A stretch of DNA of 48,111 bases from Crocinitomicaceae bacterium (GTDB lineage: Bacteria; Bacteroidota; Bacteroidia; Flavobacteriales_D; Crocinitomicaceae), in contig JAKMFD010000104.1 of the NCBI GenBank assembly GCA_022425625.1, positions 1 through 48,111 on the forward strand, given 5' to 3'. Both the position numbers and the translations under genes were made by a program. Under the pieces are notes generated by a model. That model was not told the DNA's origin. It ran no database searches and saw nothing but the letters and a program-made list of their open reading frames with translations. Below are positions 28,394 through 38,024 of the stretch, piece after piece; the stretch's first letter is position 1, and every line of letters begins with the position of its first letter.

Positions 28394-29236
28394 ATGTTAT
28401 TAAAAAATACTTGGAATGAGCTTATTAAAATTTTGGCGAAGCCGAGAAGTTATATAGGCTTTGGTGCATTAACCTTACTAATAGGTGTTATTTTGGTTGC
28501 GATGAAGGCTGATGGTAAAAGCTTTATCTCCTTTGTTACGGCATCATTTGAACAGACCCTTAGCTTTAATGGAGAGATTTTAAATGGTAACCTAATGGCT
28601 TTTGTTATTCTGCAAATGCTGATTATTCATGTTCCTCTTCTGGTTGCTCTCGTTACAGGCGATTTGGTTTCTGGTGAAGCTGCGATGGGTACCTTGCGAA
28701 TGATGGCGACAAAACCTATATCTAGGTCTGCTATTTTAGGTTCTAAACTTCTGGCGGGCGCTATATATACATTTTTATTAACCCTATGGATGGCTTTTAT
28801 GGCATATGGTATAGGGCAATGGATGTTCGGGGCAGGGGATTTAATTGTATTGAACAATGATGGTCTTGTAATTATACCTGCTGATGATATTATGTGGCGA
28901 TATTTTTATGGGTTTGGCTTGGCATACCTTTCATTATTAGCGGTTGCAACCATGTCAATTTGTTTTTCAGTCTTTTCAGATAATTCTATAGGTCCAATTG
29001 TGAGCACAATGGCGGTAATTATTTTATTTACGATCATAGGTTCGCTAGATGTGTCAAGTTTTAACAGTTTACAACCTTTTTTACTTACAACACACATGTC
29101 CTCATGGCGAAGTTTATTTGAGATGCCTGTGCCGGTTGATGACATTTTGAATTCTATTTATATTTTACTTTTTCATATTATTGGATTTGCCGCTATTTCA
29201 TTTTGGCGATTCAATAAAAAAGACATCAATACATAA
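28394..29236 (+). CDS. ABC-2 type transporter permease
   Basis: Multi-TM; LVSGEAAMGTLRMMATKPISRSAILGSKLLAG; ATG at 28394 preferred over the TTG at 28379. Confidence 0.88.
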   Translation: MLLKNTWNELIKILAKPRSYIGFGALTLLIGVILVAMKADGKSFISFVTASFEQTLSFNGEILNGNLMAFVILQMLIIHVPLLVALVTGDLVSGEAAMGTLRMMATKPISRSAILGSKLLAGAIYTFLLTLWMAFMAYGIGQWMFGAGDLIVLNNDGLVIIPADDIMWRYFYGFGLAYLSLLAVATMSICFSVFSDNSIGPIVSTMAVIILFTIIGSLDVSSFNSLQPFLLTTHMSSWRSLFEMPVPVDDILNSIYILLFHIIGFAAISFWRFNKKDINT

Positions 29237-29913
29237 TGAAGTTATTCTCAATTTATATCCTTCTATTATTTAGTTTTTGTGCTCACGGACAGGATGCGCA
29301 AAGCCTTTTAAACAAAGTTGTTAATAAGATGGAAGGTGTCACAGATTATAGTGCTAATGTTCAGATAATTGCGGATATACCTCTGATAAAGATCCTACCA
29401 TCCAATGCGAAAATATACTATAAGAAACCTGATAAATTTAAGGTAGTATCAAAAGGAATAGCGATTTTACCTAAGCAGGGATTCACCGATATGAATGCTT
29501 TTTTGAGTAGCCGCGATAAATACATGGTGGTCTTTGCAGGGACTAAAAATATCGAAGGTGTAGAAACAAGTTTACTGACCGTAATTGCTAATGATAGTGA
29601 TTCTGAAATCATACTCATAAAGTTATGGGTGGACCCTTTGAAAGTATTAATTATGGCTTCTGAAATAACCACAAGAAGCAGCGGTAATGTTAAAATTGAC
29701 TATAAATACAATTTACAAGCAAAAAATGGTTTGCCATCTAATATTAAATTCACTGTTGATGTAAAAGAATTTAAAATGCCAAAGAGCTTTTCTTCAAATC
29801 CACATAAAACAAGTAAATCAAAAGGTAATAAGCGAAAAACAGGCACCATTAAGCTGAACATATCAAATTATAAGGTGAACCAAGGTATCGCCAATTCTTT
29901 TTTTGTAAAATAA
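29236..29913 (+). CDS. LolA-like outer-membrane lipoprotein carrier family protein
   Basis: Signal peptide; SLLNKVVNKMEGVTDYSANVQI...NAKIYYKKPDKFKVVSKGIAILPKQGF; overlaps permease stop by 1 nt. Confidence 0.75.
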   Translation: MKLFSIYILLLFSFCAHGQDAQSLLNKVVNKMEGVTDYSANVQIIADIPLIKILPSNAKIYYKKPDKFKVVSKGIAILPKQGFTDMNAFLSSRDKYMVVFAGTKNIEGVETSLLTVIANDSDSEIILIKLWVDPLKVLIMASEITTRSSGNVKIDYKYNLQAKNGLPSNIKFTVDVKEFKMPKSFSSNPHKTSKSKGNKRKTGTIKLNISNYKVNQGIANSFFVK

Positions 29914-29962
29914 ATCAGGGTTTAATTCTATTCTTTCATTCTTGATATTTTAAGGGATTCAT

Positions 29963-29970
29963 TACATTTG
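29963..29970 (+). promoter_or_regulatory. candidate -7 element TACATTTG for fabG-hemB-hutH
   Basis: TAnnTTTG match 16 nt upstream of the fabG ATG. Confidence 0.5.
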
Positions 29971-29986
29971 TCCCACAAAATAGCTT

Positions 29987-30733
29987 ATGAAATTACTTGA
30001 AAATAAAATTGTTATCGTTACCGGAGCCTCTAGGGGAATTGGTAAGTCAATTGCCGAAGAGTGCGTTAATCAAGGTGCAACAGTCATCTTTACGTATCTT
30101 TCATCAAAGGAGAAGGCTGAAGCACTCGAGGCAGAGCTTTCCTCAAATGGCGGCGTTGCCAAAGGTTTTAAGTCTGATGCTTCAAAATTTGAAGAAGCAC
30201 AAGCACTAGTTGATAATGTGGTGTCTGAATATGGAACTGTTGATGTGCTTATTAATAATGCGGGTATTACTCGAGATACTTTATTGATGCGTATGTCTGA
30301 AGAGCAGTGGGATGAAGTGATCAATACCAATTTGAAATCGGCATTTAATTTAACTAAAGCAGTTCAAAGACCAATGTTAAAGGCACGGTCTGGTTCAATT
30401 GTTAATATGTCCTCCGTGGTAGGTGTTAAAGGTAATGCGGGGCAGGCAAATTATGCAGCATCAAAGGCGGGATTGATTGGTTTTACAAAGTCCGTTGCCG
30501 CTGAGCTGGGTTCTCGTAATATTAGGTGTAATGCTATTGCGCCTGGGTTTATTGAAACAGAAATGACAGAAGCGTTAGATCAAAAAGTGGTACAAGAATG
30601 GAGAAACGGTATTCCATTAAAGCGGGGTGGAAGTCCATTGGACGTGGCTAATGCTACTGTATTTTTGGCTTCTGATATGTCTGCATATGTTACGGGTCAG
30701 ACCATTCATGTTTGTGGGGGTATGTTAATGTAG
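29987..30733 (+). CDS. fabG: 3-oxoacyl-ACP reductase (SDR family)
   Basis: VTGASRGIGKSIAE, NNAGITRDTLLMRM, YAASKAGLIGFTKS, FIETEMTEAL, VTGQTIHVCGGMLM. Confidence 0.95.
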   Translation: MKLLENKIVIVTGASRGIGKSIAEECVNQGATVIFTYLSSKEKAEALEAELSSNGGVAKGFKSDASKFEEAQALVDNVVSEYGTVDVLINNAGITRDTLLMRMSEEQWDEVINTNLKSAFNLTKAVQRPMLKARSGSIVNMSSVVGVKGNAGQANYAASKAGLIGFTKSVAAELGSRNIRCNAIAPGFIETEMTEALDQKVVQEWRNGIPLKRGGSPLDVANATVFLASDMSAYVTGQTIHVCGGMLM

Positions 30734-30737
30734 CGTT

Positions 30738-31709
30738 ATGAATACTCGACCAAGAAGAAATAGAAAAAGTGCAGCCATTAGAGATATGGTACAAGAAACA
30801 CAGCTAGGTGTTGAGCATTTGATATTTCCGGTGTTTTTAAAAGATGGAAGTGATATTAAAGAACCAATAGACTCACTTCCAAATATTTACAGGTTTTCAG
30901 TTGATGTGTTACTTAAAGAAATTGAGTCTTGTCTAGAGCTCGGGATTCGAGTTTTTGATATATTTCCTGCAGTAGCGGAAAGCCTTAAGGATAAAACTGG
31001 CACATATAGCTTTAATATGGATAGTTTTTATCTCAAAGCGATTCAAAAAATTAAAGAAAGATTTCCTGAAGCAACGCTGATGAGTGATGTAGCTTTGGAT
31101 CCATATTCCTCTGATGGGCATGATGGATTGGTTAAGGATGGCAAAATTCTTAATGATGAAACACTTCCGATTCTGGCTAAGATGTCTGTTGCACAAGCAC
31201 AAGCAGGAATTGATATTATTGGGCCCTCAGACATGATGGACGGTAGGGTTGGAGTTATTCGTGAAGCTCTTGACAATGCCGGTTATACCGAAACAAGTAT
31301 TATGTCGTATACCGCAAAGTATGCAAGTTCATTTTATGGTCCGTTCAGAGATGCATTAAAGTCAGCACCGAAATCGGGTGATAAAAAAACTTATCAAATG
31401 AATCCAGCCAATAAAAGTGAGGCACTCATTGAAGCGCAACTCGATATTGAGGAAGGTGCCGATATGATTATGGTTAAGCCGGCTATTTGCTATTTAGACG
31501 TGATTCATCTATTAAAAGAAAATTTTGCCACGCCCGTCACTGCTTATAACGTAAGTGGTGAGTATGCAATGGTTCATGCTGCAGCTCAGAAGGGCTGGCT
31601 CAATTACGATTCAGCTATGTGTGAAATGTTACTTAGTATTAGAAGGGCAGGGGCTGATGGTATCTTGACTTATTTTGCAAAGGATTTTGCAAAGCTAATG
31701 CAAGAGTAA
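30738..31709 (+). CDS. hemB: porphobilinogen synthase (delta-aminolevulinic acid dehydratase)
   Basis: RPRRNRKSAAIRDMVQET, DVALDPYSSDGHDG, GPSDMMDGRVG, SYTAKYASSFYGPFRDA, MVKPAICYLDVI, YNVSGEYAM. Confidence 0.97.
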   Translation: MNTRPRRNRKSAAIRDMVQETQLGVEHLIFPVFLKDGSDIKEPIDSLPNIYRFSVDVLLKEIESCLELGIRVFDIFPAVAESLKDKTGTYSFNMDSFYLKAIQKIKERFPEATLMSDVALDPYSSDGHDGLVKDGKILNDETLPILAKMSVAQAQAGIDIIGPSDMMDGRVGVIREALDNAGYTETSIMSYTAKYASSFYGPFRDALKSAPKSGDKKTYQMNPANKSEALIEAQLDIEEGADMIMVKPAICYLDVIHLLKENFATPVTAYNVSGEYAMVHAAAQKGWLNYDSAMCEMLLSIRRAGADGILTYFAKDFAKLMQE

Positions 31710-31724
31710 TAAAACAAAATAGAC

Positions 31725-33197
31725 ATGCATTTCATTTCTGATGAATTTTATAGTGTTGAAAAAATTAACGACCTGATTGTTTCTGGTGTTGAAATTGGTA
31801 TTAGTGAAGCGTCTAAGGATAAAGTGATAGTATGTGCTGAGTATTTATCGCGAAAATTAGCTTCTGGAAATGAGATCATTTATGGAATTAATACAGGGTT
31901 TGGTTCATTATGTAACACCGTAATTAGTAATGAACAATTGGAAGAGCTTCAGATTAACCTTGTGCGCTCGCATGCATGTGGTGCAGGTGAGGTTATTCCA
32001 GATGAAATATCAAAAAGAATCTTGTTATTAAAGGCTATAGCATTAAGTAAAGGTCATTCTGGTGTACGTTTAGAAACGATAGACCGTATTTTATGGCTTT
32101 ATAACAATGATGTAATACCTGTTATCTATGAACTTGGAAGCTTAGGTGCTTCTGGTGATTTAGCGCCATTAGCCCACATGTCTTTGGCACTGATTGGAGA
32201 AGGAGAGGTTCGTTATAAAGGAATAAAAAGGGCTACCTCTGATGTTTTAAAGGAATTAAGTGTTCAACCGATCCACCTTCATGCTAAAGAAGGTTTAGCA
32301 CTGCTTAATGGAACACAGTTTATGGCTGCTTATTTATCCTATGGCGTATTCCAAGGTATGTCCATATTTAATAATGCAAATAATGTAGCGTCGATAACAT
32401 TAGATGTTTTATTCGGTATTGAATCTCCTTTCAAAGCAAATGTTAATGCATTACGGAATCAAAAAGGACAAATGGAGGTTGCGCAGCTGATTTTGGAAAG
32501 ATTAAAAGGGAGTCAGTTAATGAAGCAACCGAAACAACATGTTCAGGACCCTTATTCCTTAAGGTGTATACCTCAAGTTCATGGGGCGAGCAAGGATACC
32601 TTAGATTTTTGCAAAAAAACGATTGAAAATGAAATAAATGCGGTAACGGACAATCCCACAATTTTCCCAGAAACTGATGAAATTATTTCTGCAGGAAATT
32701 TCCATGGTCAGCCTTTAGCCTTAGCTCTAGATTATTTGGCTATAGCATTAGCGGAGCTTGGTAGTATTTCTGAGAGAAGAACTTATAAATTGATTTCTGG
32801 AGAAAGAGATTTACCTCCTTTTTTAGTAAAAAATCCTGGTCTTCATTCTGGGCTCATGATTGCTCAGTATTCCTGTGCTTCAATGGTTAGTCAAAATAAA
32901 CAGCTTTGTACTCCTGCTTCCGTTGATACAATTGACTCTAGTAATGGTCAGGAGGATCACGTTAGTATGGGAGCTAATGCTGCTACAAAATGTTACAAGG
33001 TAATTGAAAATGTCAAAAATATAATTGGTATTGAGCTCTTATCTGCTGCTCAAGCCATGGATTTTAGAAGACCACTTCAATCATCTGAAGTAAATGAAAC
33101 ATTACTCAGATCCTACAGGAAGATCGTTCCATTTATCGAAAATGATAGGATTTTAGCAAATGATATTCTGAAGTCAAAAACATTTTTATTTCAATGA
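31725..33197 (+). CDS. hutH: histidine ammonia-lyase
   Basis: YGINTGFGSL, LVRSHACGAGE, GSLGASGDLAPLAHMSLALIGEGEV (MIO ASG triad), NGTQFM, VQDPYSLRCIPQVHGA, DNPTIF. Confidence 0.93.
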   Translation: MHFISDEFYSVEKINDLIVSGVEIGISEASKDKVIVCAEYLSRKLASGNEIIYGINTGFGSLCNTVISNEQLEELQINLVRSHACGAGEVIPDEISKRILLLKAIALSKGHSGVRLETIDRILWLYNNDVIPVIYELGSLGASGDLAPLAHMSLALIGEGEVRYKGIKRATSDVLKELSVQPIHLHAKEGLALLNGTQFMAAYLSYGVFQGMSIFNNANNVASITLDVLFGIESPFKANVNALRNQKGQMEVAQLILERLKGSQLMKQPKQHVQDPYSLRCIPQVHGASKDTLDFCKKTIENEINAVTDNPTIFPETDEIISAGNFHGQPLALALDYLAIALAELGSISERRTYKLISGERDLPPFLVKNPGLHSGLMIAQYSCASMVSQNKQLCTPASVDTIDSSNGQEDHVSMGANAATKCYKVIENVKNIIGIELLSAAQAMDFRRPLQSSEVNETLLRSYRKIVPFIENDRILANDILKSKTFLFQ

Positions 33198-33709
33198 TAG
33201 AAATCAAAGATGCTTCTGCAAATGAGCCGCGGGAAAAACGACCTACAGGATTGTCAATTCTTTTTGTGATGACAATGATTTCTACAGGTTGGCAGCTTCT
33301 TGGATTTGTAGCTGGAGTTTTAAGTGGAAAGGCCTCATCAGAAGATATTGAAAACGTCAAGCTCAAATATGCAGACCTTATAAATTTGTTGAAGGGTTAT
33401 GGTTCGGATGAAGATTTTGAACCAATTCTAAGAATGGAAAATGTTGAAATAGCCATTGTCGAAAACCTGCAGTTTTTTAGTTTTTTTGGGATTTTATTCG
33501 CAGCTGTAGGTTTATATGGAGCTTTAAAAATGTACCAAGGGTTAAAACAGGGTTTTCATTTTTATATTATTTATTCATTTCTTTCATTAATCCATTATCA
33601 CCTTGTGATTAGTGCGTCAGAGATACCTTTATATGTGTTAGCGGTAAACGGAGGTCTTTCACTATTTTTAATATATCTATACTCTAGATATCTGAATTGG
33701 ATGACGTAA
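33194..33709 (+). CDS. hypothetical membrane protein, 171 aa
   Basis: ATGA-type overlap with hutH; several hydrophobic segments. Confidence 0.7.
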   Translation: MIEIKDASANEPREKRPTGLSILFVMTMISTGWQLLGFVAGVLSGKASSEDIENVKLKYADLINLLKGYGSDEDFEPILRMENVEIAIVENLQFFSFFGILFAAVGLYGALKMYQGLKQGFHFYIIYSFLSLIHYHLVISASEIPLYVLAVNGGLSLFLIYLYSRYLNWMT

Positions 33710-33711
33710 GG

Positions 33712-35124
33712 TCAAAAAATCTTACCAGGATTGAGGATTCCATTGGGATCAAAGCTGCTTTTAATACTGCGCATTAATTGAAGTGTGACCTCTGGAAAAG
33801 CGATAGGCATGTAGGGCTTCTGGACCAGCCCAATACCATGTTCACCGGAAATTGTTCCGCCTAGTTTTACAACTTCAATAAATAACTCTTTAATAGCATT
33901 AGGAAGCTCTTTATTCCATTTCGAAGCTGATAATTCACCTTTGAGAATATTTACATGAAGATTTCCATCACCAGCATGACCATAGCATACAGAATCAAAA
34001 CCATATTTAGCACCAATTTTTTTCACGTGTTCAAGTAAGTCTGGTAAATGATAGCGAGGGACAACGGTGTCTTCTTCTTTGTAGGTAGAGAAGGCCTTAA
34101 CCGCTTCGCCTACCTTTCTTCGTAGATTCCATAATGTTTGTTTTTGAGCTTCGGAATCAGCAAACAAGATTTCATCTGTTTCAAACTTTTCAAGAACCGA
34201 AAGAATCTGCTCACATTCCTCCATAAGCTTTTCTGGGTCGAAGCCATCGACCTCAACCAGTAGGTGTGCTTCATGATTTTTGGTTACGGATATGGAATAA
34301 TCTTGAGTGAAATTTTGAGCAAGTCTCAGTGCATCATTCTCCATAAATTCTAGCCCGCTCGGGACAATTCCCGCTCGAAATATTTCTGAAACTGCTTTAC
34401 ATGCATCGGAGGCATCGAAAAACGGAACAAGCATTAGCATATCGTGGGTTGGATGCGTTCTTAGCTTTAAAACAATTTTGGAAACAATGCCAAGTGTACC
34501 TTCAGAGCCTACAATGAGTTGAGTTAGATTATATCCAGTTGCGTTTTTAATTACGTTCGCTCCGGTCCAAATAATTGAACCATCAGCCAATACAATTTCT
34601 AAATTTAAAACGTATTCATTAGTCACACCATACTTTACAGCCTTTGGGCCACCTGAATTTTCAGCTACATTACCACCTATAAAACATGAACCCCTACTTG
34701 CTGGGTCAGGAGGGTAAAAAAGCCCTTTGGCTTTAACCGCATTCTGAAGGTCTTGGGTAATAACACCGGGTTCTGTTGTTACTTGATGGTTCTCTTCGTC
34801 AATAGCTATAATTTTATTTAGTTTTTCCGTTGATAATAGGACACCCCCAAATATAGGAAGTGCACCACCGCTCAATCCGGTGCGAGCTCCCGCAGGCGTT
34901 ACTGGTATATGATGTTCGTTACAGTAGCGTAGTATTTTCGAAATTTCGTCTGTATTAATTGGAATCAATACAATTGCAGGATAAAATATAAGATCCTCCG
35001 TTTCGTCATGACTATATTTCTCTAGGTTTTCTTTATCATGCTTACAACGATCATGAAGAAGTTCTGAAAAGAAAGAAATATCTTCCTCTCTGATTTTTGT
35101 AAAATTTGACGCTTGATCTAACAC
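33712..35124 (-). CDS. FAD-linked oxidase, GlcD/D-lactate dehydrogenase type
   Basis: VTPAGARTGLSGGALPIFGGVLLST, GSCFIGGNVAENSGGPKAVKYGVT, GSEGTLGIVSKI, CYGHAGDGNLHVNI, SGEHGIGLVQKPYM; GTG start with an in-frame TGA two codons upstream. Confidence 0.93.
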   Translation of the reverse strand: MLDQASNFTKIREEDISFFSELLHDRCKHDKENLEKYSHDETEDLIFYPAIVLIPINTDEISKILRYCNEHHIPVTPAGARTGLSGGALPIFGGVLLSTEKLNKIIAIDEENHQVTTEPGVITQDLQNAVKAKGLFYPPDPASRGSCFIGGNVAENSGGPKAVKYGVTNEYVLNLEIVLADGSIIWTGANVIKNATGYNLTQLIVGSEGTLGIVSKIVLKLRTHPTHDMLMLVPFFDASDACKAVSEIFRAGIVPSGLEFMENDALRLAQNFTQDYSISVTKNHEAHLLVEVDGFDPEKLMEECEQILSVLEKFETDEILFADSEAQKQTLWNLRRKVGEAVKAFSTYKEEDTVVPRYHLPDLLEHVKKIGAKYGFDSVCYGHAGDGNLHVNILKGELSASKWNKELPNAIKELFIEVVKLGGTISGEHGIGLVQKPYMPIAFPEVTLQLMRSIKSSFDPNGILNPGKIF

Positions 35125-35128
35125 TTTT

Positions 35129-35136
35129 CAAAAATA
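35129..35136 (-). promoter_or_regulatory. candidate -7 element TATTTTTG for the GlcD-type oxidase
   Basis: TAnnTTTG ending 4 nt before the GTG start codon. Confidence 0.5.
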
Positions 35137-35199
35137 ACAATATCCGCATATTTGATAGTTGTTTAAGCTAAAATTGTACTTTTATATTAAATTCATTTC

Positions 35200-36408
35200 A
35201 TGAAAAAAGAGGCCTATATCGTTGATGGCGTTCGAACCGCAATTGGAAATTTTGGAGGTACACTCTCACCAGTAAGAGCTGATGATTTAGCAGCACATGT
35301 TATTAAGGCATTAATAAGCCGAAACACCCATTTAGATTTTAAAAAGGTAGAAGATGTTATTTTGGGTTGTGCCAACCAAGCCGGAGAAGACAATAGAAAT
35401 GTAGCTCGAATGGCTGCGTTACTTGCTGGACTTCCGTATGAAGTGGCAGGTGAAACGGTTAACCGACTGTGTGCTTCAGGTATGGCATCTGTTATTCATG
35501 CAAGCCGTGCAATTCAAGCGGACTCAGGAGATCTTTTTATTTCAGGTGGTGTAGAGCATATGACAAGAGGGCCTTGGGTTATTTCAAAGTCCTCAAAAGC
35601 ATTTGGGAGAGATGCTCAAATGCATGATTCATCTTTTGGCTGGAGGTTTGTTAATCCTAAGCTTCATGAAGCTTATGGTACCGATGGCATGGGCGTTACG
35701 GCAGAAAACCTTGTTGAGAAATATGATATTACAAGAGCGGATCAAGATGCCTTTGCTTTATGGTCTCAGGAAAAAACAGCAGCAGCTCAAGCGGCTGGAT
35801 TTTTTAAGGATGAGATTGTTCCAATTGAAATTCCACGAAGAAAAATGGAGCCATTGGTATTTGATACGGATGAATTCCCGAGATCTAATACAACTTTGGA
35901 TACGCTCGGTGGATTAAAACCTGCATTTAAAAAGGATGGAAGTGTGACTGCTGGAAATGCATCAGGTTTAAATGATGGAGCTGCAGCATTGTTAATTGCT
36001 TCAAATTCAGCCATAAAAGATTATGAATTGAAACCCATGGCTCGAATAGTTTCAGCGGCAGTGGCCGGGGTAGAACCAAGAATAATGGGAATCGGTCCTG
36101 TGATGGCATCAAGAAAAGCTTTACAAAGAGCAGGATTAACGCTAAACGACATGGATATCTTAGAATTGAATGAAGCCTTTTCCGCACAAGTTTTAGCATG
36201 CACAAGAGAATTAGGTCTCCAGGATAATGACCCAAGAATTAATCCAAATGGTGGTGCGATATCTTTAGGACATCCCTTAGGAATGTCTGGCTCTCGTATT
36301 TTACTAACAGCCGCTAGACAACTTCAAGCTACTAACAAACGTTATGCTTTAGTAACGATGTGTATTGGAGTTGGCCAAGGATACGCAACAATCATAGAAA
36401 GAGCTTGA
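35200..36408 (+). CDS. acetyl-CoA C-acyltransferase, 3-oxoadipyl-CoA thiolase-like (PcaF/PaaJ type)
   Basis: GCANQAGEDNRNVARMAALLAGLP, NRLCASGMASVIHA (catalytic Cys), VTAGNASGLNDGAAAL, NEAFSAQVL, NPNGGAISLGHPLGMSG, MCIGVGQG. Confidence 0.93.
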   Translation: MKKEAYIVDGVRTAIGNFGGTLSPVRADDLAAHVIKALISRNTHLDFKKVEDVILGCANQAGEDNRNVARMAALLAGLPYEVAGETVNRLCASGMASVIHASRAIQADSGDLFISGGVEHMTRGPWVISKSSKAFGRDAQMHDSSFGWRFVNPKLHEAYGTDGMGVTAENLVEKYDITRADQDAFALWSQEKTAAAQAAGFFKDEIVPIEIPRRKMEPLVFDTDEFPRSNTTLDTLGGLKPAFKKDGSVTAGNASGLNDGAAALLIASNSAIKDYELKPMARIVSAAVAGVEPRIMGIGPVMASRKALQRAGLTLNDMDILELNEAFSAQVLACTRELGLQDNDPRINPNGGAISLGHPLGMSGSRILLTAARQLQATNKRYALVTMCIGVGQGYATIIERA

Positions 36409-38024
36409 ATAAATATAGAAGAAACGGTACTTATGTAATTTTGATCATTTTGATCTTTACAGTTTCTTGCAAAAAAAAGAATACGGAATGGAATACAGAT
36501 TGGGTACTTCCCTTAGTTTCTGATACTCTTAATTTATCTAATTATCAAAACGATAGCACATTAGATGGTTCAGGTTCTTTTTACGTAGTTGATTTTAAAA
36601 GAACTTTGGTGGATGCATATTTAAAAGATTATTTAGAGCTACCTGACACCACGATTCATCAATCTTTTTCTCCTACGATTGGAATTGGTAATATTCCAGC
36701 TGGTTTTACTTTTTACAATGCTGTCGAGACCCATGAGCTTTCCATACCGGATGTTGAGCTCAAAAAAATAATAATATCAAGTGGTTCAATAAGACTTTCT
36801 GTATATAATCCGATTTCTACGAGTGCATATTATACCATCACGATGCCCGGAGTGACATTGAATGGGGTAGATTTTGAGGAAACCTTTTTCGTTGGTGCAG
36901 GTACCCAAGAAAACCCAGCTTTAGGTGAAGCATTGATAATGCTAAATGGATATGAACTTGATCTTCAGGGAACAGGCGTCATGGGATCTTCTAATATTTC
37001 AGCATTTAATATTCTTCAGACATCTCTTTCCATAACTACAGATCCTGAGGGAGAGAACTCTAGTATTACGACATCAGATTTGTTTGAATTTGATGCAAAA
37101 TTCGAAGATGTAAAAATCGCATATGCCATGGGTTATTTTGGCGAGCTGTCCTTTTCAGACTCAACTGATATATCGATTCCTTATATTGATTTGATCGAAT
37201 CAGGTTCAATTAATCTTCCGGATATTCCATTAAGTATTGGAGTTAAAAATGGTGCAAAAATCCCAGCCTCTGCGAAATTAACTTTGTTAGAGAGTACAAA
37301 TAAAGATGGCGAAGTTTTTGAATTGATTTCATCGGAGCTTAATACCAATCACTTTGTTGGTCCTGCAACAGGTTCTTGGTCCTCATTAACTCCCAGTAGT
37401 TACGCATTAGAGATTAATGAAAGCAATAGCAATTTGACGGATTATATAGAACATCTTGGTTTTAAACACAAAATCGGATATGATTTCCGAATGAATCCTT
37501 TTGGTTCTCAGACGGGTAGTTACAATGAAATATTTCCAACAAGTAAGGTCGAGATTGATGTTTCTTCCGAATTTCCGCTTGAAGTCGGAGTGGATGGATT
37601 GATTATTTCAGATACGATAGCATTTAAGGTTTCGCCCCTTGAGATTAATAATTTAATTGAGGCGGAGTCTCTCGAACTTCATTTAAATTATTGTAATGCA
37701 TTTCCCATGCAAGGTGCACTAAAAATCAAGCTCTTAGATGAAGGTTTGAATCTTTTATATTCCTTTTCTTCAGACGAATTTATTAGGTCAGGGTCAAGTG
37801 GAACCTTCGATAGCGTAGCCAATATCTTTAAGTTGTGTGATAAGTCTGTAATCGTTTTTGATGAAAATGGAACAAATGAAATACCACAGGCTCACTATAT
37901 AGTTGTTGAAACTACTTTGAATAGTGATATAAACATAGCTCCAATAGAAGTTTCTATTCCAAGTAATGCCTTTCTGTTTGTTGATGCTTTTTTGAAAGTA
38001 ACTACTAAAAACACATTAGAATGA
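36405..38024 (+). CDS. putative exported lipoprotein of unknown function
   Basis: TTG start overlapping the thiolase stop (TTGA) gives MNKYRRNGTYVILIILIFTVSCKKK, a lipoprotein signal; the 36360 track start lies inside the thiolase gene. Confidence 0.75.
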   Translation: MNKYRRNGTYVILIILIFTVSCKKKNTEWNTDWVLPLVSDTLNLSNYQNDSTLDGSGSFYVVDFKRTLVDAYLKDYLELPDTTIHQSFSPTIGIGNIPAGFTFYNAVETHELSIPDVELKKIIISSGSIRLSVYNPISTSAYYTITMPGVTLNGVDFEETFFVGAGTQENPALGEALIMLNGYELDLQGTGVMGSSNISAFNILQTSLSITTDPEGENSSITTSDLFEFDAKFEDVKIAYAMGYFGELSFSDSTDISIPYIDLIESGSINLPDIPLSIGVKNGAKIPASAKLTLLESTNKDGEVFELISSELNTNHFVGPATGSWSSLTPSSYALEINESNSNLTDYIEHLGFKHKIGYDFRMNPFGSQTGSYNEIFPTSKVEIDVSSEFPLEVGVDGLIISDTIAFKVSPLEINNLIEAESLELHLNYCNAFPMQGALKIKLLDEGLNLLYSFSSDEFIRSGSSGTFDSVANIFKLCDKSVIVFDENGTNEIPQAHYIVVETTLNSDINIAPIEVSIPSNAFLFVDAFLKVTTKNTLE

